Positions 26,845 through 35,216 of a stretch of DNA of 64,000 nucleotides are shown here, piece after piece; position 1 is the first letter of the stretch, and each line of letters begins with the position of its first letter. The position numbers and the translations under genes are program-made. Origin of the DNA: Rhizobium rosettiformans (GTDB lineage: Bacteria; Pseudomonadota; Alphaproteobacteria; Rhizobiales; Rhizobiaceae); the NCBI RefSeq assembly GCF_016806065.1, contig NZ_CP032406.1:434001-498000 (forward strand). Reading direction: 5' to 3'. The notes beneath the pieces were generated by a model. It was given only the letters and a program-made list of their open reading frames with translations. It did no database searches and was not told where the DNA came from.

Positions 26845-27774
26845 GTGGACTCGAATACCCCTATTTCTCATCTCGGTCCCCAACCGGATAACCGGGCATC
26901 GCTGCCTGTGTCTCAGAGCGTCATGATGACCCGAGTATCGCCTCTGGATCAGACGGGGACGATCCATCTCTATCCGGACCTCGGGACCGACCGCGGCGAA
27001 GAGATATGGGAACGATCGCCGCGGGGCGAGCTTTGGCTCCGCAACGTCACCGTTCCGACGCTGACTCCCATCCTCCCTGCTCCCGGGACAGCAAATGGAG
27101 TAGCCGTGGTCGTCGCGCCAGGTGGGGCGTTTCGGGCACTGTCTGTCGAGAACGAGGGAATGGCGGTGGCACGCTGGTTTGCCGAGCGCGGGATCGCGGC
27201 CTTCGTTCTTAAATATAGGCTTGAGCCAACACCCGTCGGCTCTAACGAATTTGAAGCCCTCGTCGCTGAATTCGAACACCTTTTCGCTGCTGGCCAAGCA
27301 TCAACAAGCGATCTGACGGTGCCTGCCGTCGCAGTAAGAGACGGTCAGGCGGCCATTTGCCTTCTACGAGAGCGGGCTGCGGAATGGAGCATCGACGCAA
27401 AGCGGATTGGAATGATCGGGTTTTCGGCTGGGGCGATGACCTCGGTCGCTGTGGCAACCAGCGGCCCTGCCGAAACACGGCCCGCCTTTGTTGTCCCGAT
27501 CTACCCGTCAATGCTCTCCCTTGAAGTGCCTTTGGATGCCCCACCGATGTTCCTGGCACTAGCGTCCGACGATCCGCTCTTCGGTGCGCAGGGCTATGGA
27601 CTTGTTCAGTCTTGGAAAGCTGCTGGATGCGCTGTCGAGTTTCACGTTTTCGAGCGTGGCGGCCATGGCTTTGGGATGCGCCAGCAAAATGCAACGACCG
27701 ACCTTTGGCCTCATCTTCTTCAGCATTGGATGCATATGCGCGGCTGGGCGCCAGCGCCAAGCGTCGTTGCTTGA
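26845..27774 (+). CDS. alpha/beta-hydrolase (acetyl-xylan-esterase / lipase-like)
   Basis: About 309 residues of the BD-FAE/esterase type. The oxyanion strand-loop is VVVAPGGAFRALS, the nucleophile elbow is MIGFSAGAMTSVA (G-x-S-x-G), the Asp is in FLALASDDPLFG, and the catalytic His is in ERGGHGFGMR. No signal peptide. I prefer GTG 26845, which has AAGGA upstream, over the ATG-like start at 26830. The gene stops at 27774, exactly where the homology of the displaced mocA segment begins, so its downstream context has been rearranged. Confidence 0.85.
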   Translation: MDSNTPISHLGPQPDNRASLPVSQSVMMTRVSPLDQTGTIHLYPDLGTDRGEEIWERSPRGELWLRNVTVPTLTPILPAPGTANGVAVVVAPGGAFRALSVENEGMAVARWFAERGIAAFVLKYRLEPTPVGSNEFEALVAEFEHLFAAGQASTSDLTVPAVAVRDGQAAICLLRERAAEWSIDAKRIGMIGFSAGAMTSVAVATSGPAETRPAFVVPIYPSMLSLEVPLDAPPMFLALASDDPLFGAQGYGLVQSWKAAGCAVEFHVFERGGHGFGMRQQNATTDLWPHLLQHWMHMRGWAPAPSVVA

Positions 27775-28208
27775 AGAACCATGATATCGCCCAGGCACTT
27801 TTCCAAACAGAAGGTGGCGCATCGGGCGTCCTGATGGTCAATCGTTCTGCATGGGGCAGGAAGGGTCGAATTGCACTGCAGATCTTTGGCTCGAAGGGAT
27901 CAATTCTCTTCGACCAAGAGCGGATGAACGAGTTGCAGATCTACTCGACAGACGACCCAATCGGCCTTCAGGGTTATCGCACATTGCTTGCCGCACCGCC
28001 CCATACACCTTATCGCCAGTTCATTCCCGCACCGGGTCACGGTTTGGGATTTAACGAACTGAAGGTGATCGAGTGCAATGAGCTTCTGCAAGCGATCTCC
28101 GGCAACCGCGACGCTCATGTCATCGATTTTGAACGCGGCCTTGAGATAGAGCGAATAGTGCACGCAACCGCGCGGTCGGCACAGAGCAGAGGCTGGGTAG
28201 CTCTCTGA
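27775..28208 (+). pseudogene. 3' fragment of a mocA-like oxidoreductase gene
   Basis: Homologous to the last ~140 codons of the MocA-like dehydrogenase at 45732-48148, but without the IS insertion. The reading frame is open (HDIAQALFQTEGGASGVLM to QSRGWVAL) but has no N-terminal Rossmann domain and starts at the stop codon of the esterase gene. Up to the IS insertion point it differs from the other copy at two bases in about 200; beyond it there are more than 20 differences in about 210 bases. It therefore preserves the uninterrupted target sequence CAGGGTTATCGC. Confidence 0.9.
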
Positions 28209-29092
28209 GCGGTGCCGGGTCAGCTCGCCATTAACAAGACATTTAGTCTGGGCGGGGTAGTTGGCACTCGTTTACTTCGACCGACGAACGGCAGCCAGCG
28301 ACGTGCTTCTTTAGAGACCGAATGCGGAAATATTTGCCGCTCTCCCGCCATGTTGACGTCGGCCCAAAGCGAGGGCACAAAGATGGCATCCACGGTCGCT
28401 CGCGACAGGAAAACAGAGCAAAATCAAAGGATTTTTTTCTACGACTTTGAAATCATGTGAGAATCCAGGTTCTCCAGGCAGGCCATTTTAGGCCGGTTTT
28501 CCGCGCAAATTCTGCGGCTGTTTCTCACAGAAAAAAGCGACGCCTTCTCAACAGCTTGAGCAATTCCGGCTGCTGTTCTTCAGGCCATCCGTCGTGCTTC
28601 AAGCGGTTCTCGCAAAACTAGCTGGGGACCCGTAAGCAATGTCCTTTTCGGGACCGACATCAGGCGGTTTGAATGTGGTGCGCGCTGAAGGAAAGCTGCC
28701 TTTTTGCACGGCGCCATTTCGCCTAACAGCAAGCAGTTTGCGTGGTTTAGAAGCGCAAATCGATCCTTCAAGGTGCCTGGAGAATGTCAGCACTTCGAAC
28801 TTGGGTGTGTCGTCGTGTATCACCAGGTTGAAGGACCCGGTCACGAGGAAGGTGCTGACCGGATAGTGGGAGATTGCAAGGTCGTTGCGTAAGTACCGGG
28901 CCGCGACGGCAGTGGATCAGGCCCACGGTGATGTCGATGACGATCGTGTTGACGGCCTTAATGGCCAAGCGCGAGGCGTAACTGAGGAGTCAGCCCACAG
29001 CTAGGAAGCACCGCGTTCAGGGCGATCACCAGCGGAAGCAGCGATCGCCTGCAGGAACAGCCAAAAGCCCGGTTACATAGCGTTGACCACGC
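28209..29092. other. intergenic region holding repeat copy A
   Basis: No gene supported. It contains copy A of the 308-bp repeat and 460 bases of unassigned sequence up to the hybrid kinase stop. Confidence 0.5.
28324..28632. repeat. 308-bp dispersed repeat, copy A
   Basis: Starts GCGGAAATATTTGCCGC (palindromic) and ends GCTGGGGACCCG. High but not perfect identity with copies at 32944 and 48245, same orientation. Contains TGTGAGAA (28456-28463) and TTCTCACA (28522-28529). No conserved open frame. Confidence 0.9.
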
Positions 29093-31153
29093 CTAAAAGA
29101 TCTTCGCCAACATGCGGGCTAGTTGATCCTGGGAGTAAGGCTTGGCGAGCCGCGCGAGGTCAATGTCCGCGCCCGGTGGCAACTCGACATAGCCAGAGGC
29201 GAGCAAAATGGGCATACTGGGAATGCGCTCTTGGACAGCTTTTGCCAGTTCTGCGCCTGTCATGCCTGGCATTGAATAGTCCGTGATCAAGAGATCAAAA
29301 TGGTCACCGCTATCAATCAGCGCCAGCGCGTCCTTTCCGGAATAGACTTCCACAACCTCATGGCCGAGATCGCTCAGCATGTCAGCAGAACTCATGGCGA
29401 TCAGGACGTCGTCGTCGACGAGCAGAATCTTTTTCGGACCAACTTCGTTCGAACTCGGAGCGCTCGGTGCGACAAGTTGCTGCTCGGGGGCGGAAGCGGT
29501 CGACACTGGGATCCATAGCTCCGCGGTCGTTCCTTCGCCCAGGGCGCTCATAAGGCTCAACCGACCGTTAAGCTGCAACGCGAGGCCATGGACCATCGAA
29601 AGGCCAAGCCCCGTCCCCTTCCCCAGTTCTTTAGTGGAGAAAAACGGCTCTATCGCTTTCTGAAGTGTCTCCGCATCCATGCCAGACCCCTGATCCCGAA
29701 CGGAAAGCACGACGTAGCGCCCGGGCGCACAGGTATCCGCTTCTTCGCGCTGATCCGCTTCCCGCAATCCGACGTGGATACTGCCACCGTCCGGCATCGC
29801 ATCGCGCGCGTTCACCGCAAGGTTGAGCAGAGCGAGCTCGACTTGATTGGGATCGGCCGACACCTGCGGCAGGTTCTCCGGAACGTCAACTTCAATGGCG
29901 ATCCTCGACCCCACCGAGCGCTGCAGGAGATCCTTCATCTCGGTCACAAGACCGCCAAGGTTCACGGAGCCAACCTGAAGATCCTGCCTGCGGGCAAATG
30001 CAAGCAGTCGCTGGGTAAGCGAAGCCCCGCGTTGGGCACCCTGCAATGCTCCATCGATCAACCTGATCGCTTTCAAGTCGCCAACGAGATGCTTGCGAAG
30101 GAGGTCAAGGTTGGCAAGTATCGCCATTAGCAGATTGTTGAAATCGTGCGCCACGCCGCCTGTCAATTGGCCGATCGCCTCCATCTTCTGAGCTTGGCGA
30201 AGCTGCTCTTCCGCGCGCTCACGCTGGCCGACTTCTGCCAGAACGAGGTTATGCGCCTCCTCAAGCTCACGCGTGCGCTCGGCCACGCGTTCCTCCAGCA
30301 TCTCGTTGAGGCGGCGTTGCTGCTCTTCCGCCTGCAGCCGTTGCGTCACATCGGACGATACGCCGACGAGCTTGATCGGTCGCCCGGTGCGGTCGCGGTG
30401 GAGCTGTGCGCGTATCTCTGCGCCGTGGGCGGAACCGTCAGGCCATAGGGTCCGATACGCGATGGCGTAATCGGCACCTGTCTCGAGCGTCTTGCGAACC
30501 GCTTCCTTCATGCGACCCACGTCGTCCGGGTGGATGGCACTCAGCAAGTCCTCGTAGGTGAAATCTTCATCGGCTGCCCGGCCGAATATTCCCCGGCAGG
30601 TCGGCGAGGTAGTCAGGAGATTGGTGGAAAGATCCAGCTCCCACGCCCCCAGACGGCCGGCCGCCAAGGCCGTCTGGAGCCGACGCTCGCCCTCGTCCAG
30701 GGCCTCCATGCGCGTGCGCGCGTCATATTGTCGGCGTCGACCGCGCATGGCCGAGCGTGCGACGCTGATGAAGGTGGTCGCATGGAAGGGGCGTTCGATG
30801 AAGCTGACATTGCCGAGAACTTCGGAGAGACGGGCAGCCGCAGGGTTACGTTCAGGGCCACCCCCGCGCGCCGTCAAGATGATGAAGGGGAGGTCCGACC
30901 AAGTCGGCTGCGCCTCGATCCAGGCCGCCAACGGACGCAAATCCGCAAACCGCAAAGCCTCTTCCGTCATGACGACGAAGGCGACGTTGTCGTTCAGAGT
31001 GGCCTCGAGATCATCGAGCGTCGAAGCAACTTTCGATGTCAGTCCCGCTTCCTGCAACAAGGCTGCAGCGATCTGGGCATCGCGACCCATTGGGGCATGG
31101 ATCAGGCCGTATACATCGCGCTCAGGAATGGGAGCCATCCTCATCAAAAGCAT
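29093..31153 (-). CDS. hybrid sensor histidine kinase / response regulator with PAS domain
   Basis: About 686 residues, soluble. The N-terminal ~110 residues look like a degenerate receiver (DLPFIILTARGG, with the usual phospho-Asp position unclear). A PAS/PAC domain follows (about 150-275; LGAWELDLSTNLLTTSP ... VGVSSDVTQRLQAEEQ), then a coiled coil (EMLEERVAERTRELEEAHN), a HisKA domain (LTGGVAHDFNNLL), HATPase N-box VELALLNLAVNARDAMPDGG and G-boxes (GSGMDAETLQ, GKGTGLGLSMVHG), and finally a C-terminal receiver (ILLVDDDVLIAMS, phospho-Asp in LLITDYSMPGMTG). The 5' end overlaps the KaiC-like gene by about 30 bases, so the two are coupled. Exact start uncertain (ATG 31153, 31144 or 31138). Confidence 0.88.
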   Translation of the reverse strand: MLLMRMAPIPERDVYGLIHAPMGRDAQIAAALLQEAGLTSKVASTLDDLEATLNDNVAFVVMTEEALRFADLRPLAAWIEAQPTWSDLPFIILTARGGGPERNPAAARLSEVLGNVSFIERPFHATTFISVARSAMRGRRRQYDARTRMEALDEGERRLQTALAAGRLGAWELDLSTNLLTTSPTCRGIFGRAADEDFTYEDLLSAIHPDDVGRMKEAVRKTLETGADYAIAYRTLWPDGSAHGAEIRAQLHRDRTGRPIKLVGVSSDVTQRLQAEEQQRRLNEMLEERVAERTRELEEAHNLVLAEVGQRERAEEQLRQAQKMEAIGQLTGGVAHDFNNLLMAILANLDLLRKHLVGDLKAIRLIDGALQGAQRGASLTQRLLAFARRQDLQVGSVNLGGLVTEMKDLLQRSVGSRIAIEVDVPENLPQVSADPNQVELALLNLAVNARDAMPDGGSIHVGLREADQREEADTCAPGRYVVLSVRDQGSGMDAETLQKAIEPFFSTKELGKGTGLGLSMVHGLALQLNGRLSLMSALGEGTTAELWIPVSTASAPEQQLVAPSAPSSNEVGPKKILLVDDDVLIAMSSADMLSDLGHEVVEVYSGKDALALIDSGDHFDLLITDYSMPGMTGAELAKAVQERIPSMPILLASGYVELPPGADIDLARLAKPYSQDQLARMLAKIF

Positions 31154-32630
31154 GCGTGGAGAGCTTCTTGTCTCCCACAAATAGCGGCACACCGCGCAAG
31201 ATTCCTTGAAAGCCTGATAGCGGTTCGCCGAGCGTCAGACCTCGGCTGCCGATCGTGTACTCGCGGATGGTATCTTCGTGATTTCCAGTACGCTTCTTGA
31301 TCACCGAGATGGCACGTCGGACGCGACCATCGGCCTCGAAGTAGCGAAGCAGGATGACGGTGTCGGCGAGGTAGGTCACGTCTACCGGCGATTTCATGTC
31401 GCCGACGAGGCCGTGCTGCGCGACCGTGATGAAAGTGTTGACACCCTGTCTGTTCAGAAACTGCAAAAGCTCATGCATATGCAGAACGAGGCCGTTCTCC
31501 TCCGGCATGGCCGCTTGATAACCATTGATGCTATCGATAACGACGGTCTGCGCCTCGAACGCGGATACCCGGTCGCGGACACGCTGGGCGAATTCTCCAG
31601 GCGACAATTCGGCGGCGTCGAGCTGTTCAATATGGATGAGGCCCTTGTCACGCATGCCCTCCAGATCCAGACCCATCGCCTTCGTCCGGGCAAACAACAG
31701 GCCCAATTCCTCGTCGAAAACGAAAATCGCGGCGCGCTCACCCCGGAGGACGGCAGCATTGACGAATTGTAGCGCAAAGAGGCTCTTGCCAGTGCCCGCG
31801 GGTCCGATCAACAACGTGCTCGAGCCGCGCGTCAGGCCGCCACCTAGAAGGTTATCGAACTCCGCGATGCCACTTCCCAGCATAGTCCGCTCGAAGCCGG
31901 ATTTATGCTCGAGAGCACGCAGCCGCGGAAACACAGCCACCCCGCCGGTCTTGATGACGAAGTCATGATACCCGCCGCGGTAGGCCTGGCCACGATATTT
32001 GAGCACCCTTAGCCGACGACGCTCTGAGCCGTAGTCCGGAGCAAGCTGTTCAAGATGCATGACGCCATGCACCACGCTGTGGACTGTCTTGTCGAGCGTG
32101 TCCGACGTCATGTCATCAAGAAGGAGGACGGTCGCGTCGGAGCGCGAGAAGAAATGCTTGAGCGCCAGGATCTGGCGGCGATACCGCAGCGAGCTCTGCG
32201 CCAGGAGCCTGATTTCCGAGAGGCTGTCGATAACGACACGATGCGGCTTCACTCGTGCAAACGCTTCAAAGATCAGCCTTGTTGTCTCGCTGAGCTCCAG
32301 GTCGGAAGAATACAGCAGGCTTTGCTGCTGGTCCGCATCAAGCAGGCTTTCCGGCGGAACAAGCTCGAATATTTCCACCTGATCGCGGATGTCCCGTCCG
32401 TGAGAGAGAGCGCTCTCGCGGAGTTCCTCTTCGGTTTCAGAAAGGGTGATGTAGAGGCAACGTTCGCCTATACCAGCACCTTCCAGGAGGAACTGCAGCG
32501 CTATTGTGGTCTTCCCGGAGCCGGGAGACCCTTCGAGCAGAAAGACGCGGCGACGCGAGAGCCCTCCCGACAAAATATCGTCCAAACCCGGCACCCCGGT
32601 TAACGCTTTTGCAGTCGAGTTCTCTGTCAT
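31122..32630 (-). CDS. KaiC-like double-domain RecA-superfamily ATPase
   Basis: A 502-residue homologue of the circadian-clock ATPase KaiC with both domains. CI has Walker A GSPGSGKTT and the catalytic Glu pair in SETEEELRES. CII has Walker A GPAGTGKSL and DEELGLLFART. The C-terminal phosphosite segment reads VDVTYLADTVILLRYFEADG; Thr-Tyr occupy the places where cyanobacterial KaiC has Ser-Thr (alignment by eye). No kaiB or kaiA gene is present nearby. It is followed, with overlap, by a hybrid histidine kinase, as in other proteobacterial KaiC operons, and probably acts as a signalling ATPase rather than a clock. The ribosome site is weak. Confidence 0.9.
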   Translation of the reverse strand: MTENSTAKALTGVPGLDDILSGGLSRRRVFLLEGSPGSGKTTIALQFLLEGAGIGERCLYITLSETEEELRESALSHGRDIRDQVEIFELVPPESLLDADQQQSLLYSSDLELSETTRLIFEAFARVKPHRVVIDSLSEIRLLAQSSLRYRRQILALKHFFSRSDATVLLLDDMTSDTLDKTVHSVVHGVMHLEQLAPDYGSERRRLRVLKYRGQAYRGGYHDFVIKTGGVAVFPRLRALEHKSGFERTMLGSGIAEFDNLLGGGLTRGSSTLLIGPAGTGKSLFALQFVNAAVLRGERAAIFVFDEELGLLFARTKAMGLDLEGMRDKGLIHIEQLDAAELSPGEFAQRVRDRVSAFEAQTVVIDSINGYQAAMPEENGLVLHMHELLQFLNRQGVNTFITVAQHGLVGDMKSPVDVTYLADTVILLRYFEADGRVRRAISVIKKRTGNHEDTIREYTIGSRGLTLGEPLSGFQGILRGVPLFVGDKKLSTHAFDEDGSHS

Positions 32631-33378
32631 TCTTTACCCGTCTCTACCCATATGTTGAGCAACACATATTGCCCCTGTATAAAGACGTTCAGAGCAGTTC
32701 TTTGTTCCCGTACAGGCCTGGTCACCGAGCCGAATAACAAACCACACATCGCTGCCGGGCAGAGCTCAACTGAAAATCTCTACAAATTGGGCGACGTTGC
32801 CTCGCCCAACGCTCAGCCTGAGTAGCTTGAACAGACAAAGATGTACTGCTTTCAGGTTGACGGTCAAAGGCTCCCAAAGAGGTTGTAGGAGGCACCAAGC
32901 GGAGACTATCTTTCGCCGTGGAAATCAACATTAGAAGCCGAGGGCGGAAATAATTGCCGCTCTCCCGCCATGTTGACGTCGGCCCAAAGCCAGGGCAAAA
33001 AGATGGCATCCACGGTCGCTCGCGGCAGGAAAACAGAGAAAAAATCAAAGGCAACTTTGCTAAGCCTTTGAAATTATGTGAGAATCCAGGTTCTCCAGGC
33101 GGGCGACTTTAGGTCTTTTTTCGCGAAAATTTGGCGGCTGTTTCTCACAGAAAAAAGCGACGTCTTCTCAACAACTTGAAGAATTATGAGGGCCACTCAT
33201 CAGGCCATCCGTCGTTCTGAAACGGGTCTTGCCGAATTGGCTGGGGACCCGCTGTATTCATATCTACCTTTGGGTGACGGGTGTTCTCCGCCCCGACTAT
33301 ATAACCAACGCGCCAGTGCAGCAGATCCGGCCCAATCTTATGAAAGAGCCAAACCTTTGAACGCTCGCCCGAGCGGAT
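32631..33378. other. intergenic region between KaiC-like gene and idhA, with repeat copy B
   Basis: Should hold the promoter of the KaiC-kinase operon (minus strand) near 32640-32720 and the 3' end of the moc minus-strand operon. Copy B of the 308-bp repeat occupies its middle. No gene supported. Confidence 0.5.
32944..33251. repeat. 308-bp dispersed repeat, copy B
   Basis: Starts GCGGAAATAATTGCCGC, ends GCTGGGGACCCG. Same orientation as copies A and C but not next to a mocA fragment. TGTGAGAA at 33077-33084 and TTCTCACA at 33142-33149 are conserved although the bases between them differ. Confidence 0.9.
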
Positions 33379-34374
33379 TCACGCCAATCTGATGCGCCGA
33401 CCGCTCCGAACGCTTTCCAGTGCCGCGTCGGCAAGTTGAAGTGCAAGCAGGCCATCTTCACCGCTAGGCGAGATCAACGCTCCGCTTTCGATCGCAGCAA
33501 TAAAGCCGGCAATTTCATTGGCGTAGGCTTCGGTGTAGCGGGTCATGAAGAAGTCGTGCAGCGGCGGGCGGGTATAGCCTTCGGCAGTCGCCACCTCAAT
33601 CGAGATCGGGCGCTGGTTTTCCGCGCTGGCCGAACCCAATGAGCCGTGAACTTCGATACGCTGATCGTAGCCATATGTGGCGCGTCGCGAGTTCGAAATC
33701 ACAGCCTGGCGCCCGGTGACCGTCTCGAGGATTACAGTCACACTGTCGTAGTCTCCCGCAGCGCCAATAGCGGGGTCAACCAGAACAGCAGCGTGAGCGG
33801 AGACAGAAGAGATCTCTTCACCATCCAGCAGGAAGCGCGCCATGTCGAAGTCGTGGATCGTCATATCGCGGAAGATGCCGCCAGAACGGCCAATATAGTC
33901 GAGCGGCGGAGGACCGGGGTCGCGGGACGTGATGATGATCATTTCAACCTTCCCGATACGGCCGTCGTCTATCGCCTGCTTGACCGCCATGAAATGGGGA
34001 TCGAAGCGGCGGTTGAAGCCAACCATCAGCTTTGCGTCTGTCTCCTTGACGACGTCGATGCACGCTTTGACGCGAGCTATGTCCAGGTCCACTGGCTTCT
34101 CGCAAAAGATCGCTTTGCCTGCCATCGCAAACTTTTCGATCAGATCGGCGTGGGTATCGGTCGGTGTGCAGATGATCACTGCATGGATGTCGCGGGCCGC
34201 CTCGATTTCATCAATGGTGCGAACCTCTGCGCCATACTGAGCCGCGATTGATTGGGCGGCGGCCGGAAAAGCATCGGCCACGGCGACCAGCTTCGCATCC
34301 GGATTGCTGCTCACGGCCTTGGCATGGACACGGCCGATACGGCCCGCGCCCAGAAGGGCGAAGTTTACGGTCAT
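33379..34374 (-). CDS. idhA: inositol 2-dehydrogenase (Gfo/Idh/MocA family)
   Basis: A 331-residue NAD-dependent dehydrogenase that oxidises myo-inositol (or a related inositol) to the keto form. It has the N-terminal Rossmann motif LLGAGRIGRVHAKAV, the family EKP motif (AIFCEKPVDLD), and the substrate-site block GGIFRDMTIHDFDMARFLLDGEE, with the conserved DMTIHDFDMARF typical of IolG/IdhA. GGAGAG precedes the ATG. It is the last gene of the minus-strand moc operon, just after the panB-like gene. In rhizopine catabolism the inosamine skeleton is known to be funnelled into the inositol pathway, which fits the location. Confidence 0.88.
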   Translation of the reverse strand: MTVNFALLGAGRIGRVHAKAVSSNPDAKLVAVADAFPAAAQSIAAQYGAEVRTIDEIEAARDIHAVIICTPTDTHADLIEKFAMAGKAIFCEKPVDLDIARVKACIDVVKETDAKLMVGFNRRFDPHFMAVKQAIDDGRIGKVEMIIITSRDPGPPPLDYIGRSGGIFRDMTIHDFDMARFLLDGEEISSVSAHAAVLVDPAIGAAGDYDSVTVILETVTGRQAVISNSRRATYGYDQRIEVHGSLGSASAENQRPISIEVATAEGYTRPPLHDFFMTRYTEAYANEIAGFIAAIESGALISPSGEDGLLALQLADAALESVRSGRRIRLA

Positions 34375-34397
34375 GGTCTTCTCTCCTATCGGCTCGA

Positions 34398-35192
34398 TCA
34401 GCCGTTGATCATGGTGTTGAAACGGGAAAGCTCGTCGGCTGGCACACCGACATTGTGTCGATCGGCAGGATAGGCGCCGCTTTCGACGTCGTTACGAAAT
34501 TCGCGGAAAGCGGTAATCCGCTCTAGCTGAAGGCGGTCGTACTCCGCCGCGAAATCGCGATAAGTCTTGGCGTGGCGGGGAACGTGGCCACGGGTTTGGC
34601 CGAGCACGTCGTCAGCGAAAAGATACTGCGCATCACAGCCAGCGCCTGCGCCCATGGAAATCATGAAGAGCGAGGTCTTTGCACTGATAATTGCGGCGAC
34701 TTCTGACGGAACGACCTCGATTTCCGCTGCGAAAGCCCCCGCCTCTTCCAGAGCCTTCACTGCATGCCATATCGAAAGCGCGCTTTCTGCCGTTTTGCCG
34801 ACAGCCTTGAAACCGCCGGTCCAGGTTGCCTTCGAGGGGATGAGGCCGACATGACTGCAGACCGGAATGCCTTCGTCACGCAACCTGCGAATGATGCCGA
34901 GGCTGGCTGCGCAATAGACGGCATCGCCGCCCGCTCGCATCGCCTGGAAGGCGGCTCGCAGATACTCCTCCGCTGTAATGAAATCGCCGTATTCCAAACC
35001 GGGAACGGCAAACACCGTCGGGGCCACTTCGCGAAAAGCAGGTCCGAGCAAGGCCGGGGGAACGGAGACCATTTCGATCCCGGCCTTCTCAGCAGCCTCT
35101 GCCTCTTCGAGCGTGACAACCCGCAACATGCTCAATTGCCGCTTGCCCTTGAGTGCCAGGATGTCAGCGACAGTGGGACGTTTCGATTTCAT
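34398..35192 (-). CDS. PanB-fold (ketopantoate hydroxymethyltransferase-like) protein without the metal site
   Basis: A 264-residue protein clearly related to PanB: IPVCSHVGLIPSKATWTGGFKAVGKTAE, EEAGAFAAEIEVVPSEVAAII and SMGAGAGCDAQYLFADDVLGQ align with the canonical enzyme, and the catalytic-base Glu (AEIEVVP) is kept. The Mg ligands are not: the VGDS Asp is VPPA here, the ADLPF Asp is AVPGL, and the KLEGG Lys/Glu is YCAAS. The true reaction is therefore unlikely to be plain ketopantoate synthesis. AGAGGAAG precedes the ATG. It sits between mocF and idhA in a locus that should generate methylene-tetrahydrofolate, the C1 donor of PanB, so an activity on a C1 or keto-sugar intermediate is an attractive guess. 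Confidence 0.8.
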   Translation of the reverse strand: MKSKRPTVADILALKGKRQLSMLRVVTLEEAEAAEKAGIEMVSVPPALLGPAFREVAPTVFAVPGLEYGDFITAEEYLRAAFQAMRAGGDAVYCAASLGIIRRLRDEGIPVCSHVGLIPSKATWTGGFKAVGKTAESALSIWHAVKALEEAGAFAAEIEVVPSEVAAIISAKTSLFMISMGAGAGCDAQYLFADDVLGQTRGHVPRHAKTYRDFAAEYDRLQLERITAFREFRNDVESGAYPADRHNVGVPADELSRFNTMING

Positions 35193-35216
35193 GGATCTTC
35201 CTCTGGCGCTTGGCGC

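Noticed and set aside
29093..32630. A complete circadian-clock cluster
   Set aside because: No kaiA or kaiB homologue was found in this window on either strand.
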